NCBI GenBank assembly: GCA_035513175.1
Contig: DATKCN010000304.1
Coordinates: forward strand, 1 to 32,953
Reading direction: 5' to 3'
DNA from: DATKCN01 sp035513175
Lineage (GTDB): Bacteria; Chloroflexota; Chloroflexia; Thermomicrobiales; CFX8
DNA: 32,953 bases
Shown: positions 32,925-32,953 of the stretch, one piece after another
Layout: the number at the start of each line of letters is the position of its first letter
How positions within the stretch are numbered: the stretch's first letter is position 1
Made by a program: the position numbers and the translations under genes
Notes under the pieces: generated by a model
Told to the model about the DNA's origin: nothing
Seen by the model: the letters and a program-made list of their open reading frames with translations, nothing else
Database searches by the model: none

Positions 32925-32953
32925 AATCTTGCGGTCTCGTGCCACGCGTGCCG

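Overview
The window is high-GC bacterial chromosome with tightly packed genes, many 4-base GTGA overlaps between neighbours and frequent GTG/TTG starts. A thermomicrobia-like member of Chloroflexota is my best guess. The grounds are a monoderm-style short YidC, a PPi-type phosphofructokinase, and secreted proteins that share wall-associated modules I associate with that phylum. This is inference from protein character; no rRNA is present to confirm it.

Layout. (1) Positions 1-5639, minus strand: the start of a secreted lipoprotein gene (cut by the window edge), then hemW, a DUF4129 membrane protein, a DUF58 protein and a MoxR ATPase. The last four form one overlapping operon read from moxR to hemW. 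(2) 5840-8735, plus: a hybrid sensor kinase with two C-terminal receiver modules, one of them degenerate, followed by a broken response-regulator remnant. (3) 8995-9654, minus: trmH. (4) 9815-15843, plus: a near-consensus promoter, then rpmH-rnpA-yidD-yidC-jag, a PfkB-type kinase, a glycolipid-binding-family protein and mnmE. This is the classical ribosome/membrane-insertion/tRNA-modification cluster, but dnaA is not beside it. (5) 15879-18499, minus: an MFS transporter and a MidA-type methyltransferase. (6) 18626-21314, plus: a consensus promoter, a structured leader with two short ORFs and an attenuator, then an ABC-2 type exporter (ATPase and permease) and a small unknown protein. (7) 21549-24210, plus: PPi-type phosphofructokinase, an M48 metalloprotease and a Mug-type DNA glycosylase, overlapping or abutting. 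(8) 24271-28909: two small membrane-anchored proteins, lysC (minus), a dienelactone-hydrolase fragment and a PepC/bleomycin-hydrolase-type aminopeptidase. (9) 29024-32924: a secreted sugar dehydrogenase fusion and a divergent secreted L,D-transpeptidase, with a MITE-like repeat downstream of each.

The most interesting part is the leader of the ABC exporter (18626-19088). A perfect sigma70-type promoter precedes a short ORF with a strong ribosome binding site. The last codons of that ORF form one strand of an antiterminator helix that is mutually exclusive with a strong intrinsic terminator. A second short ORF then overlaps the ATPase start codon. This is the architecture of ribosome-mediated attenuation, as known for amino-acid operons and antibiotic-inducible exporters. 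I know of no described case matching it, but I could not search.

Other points are a phosphofructokinase whose conserved N-terminus lies upstream of any usable start codon, a convergent 231-base overlap into lysC, and a pair of MITE-like elements. There are no tRNA or rRNA genes, CRISPR arrays or transposase genes that I can see.
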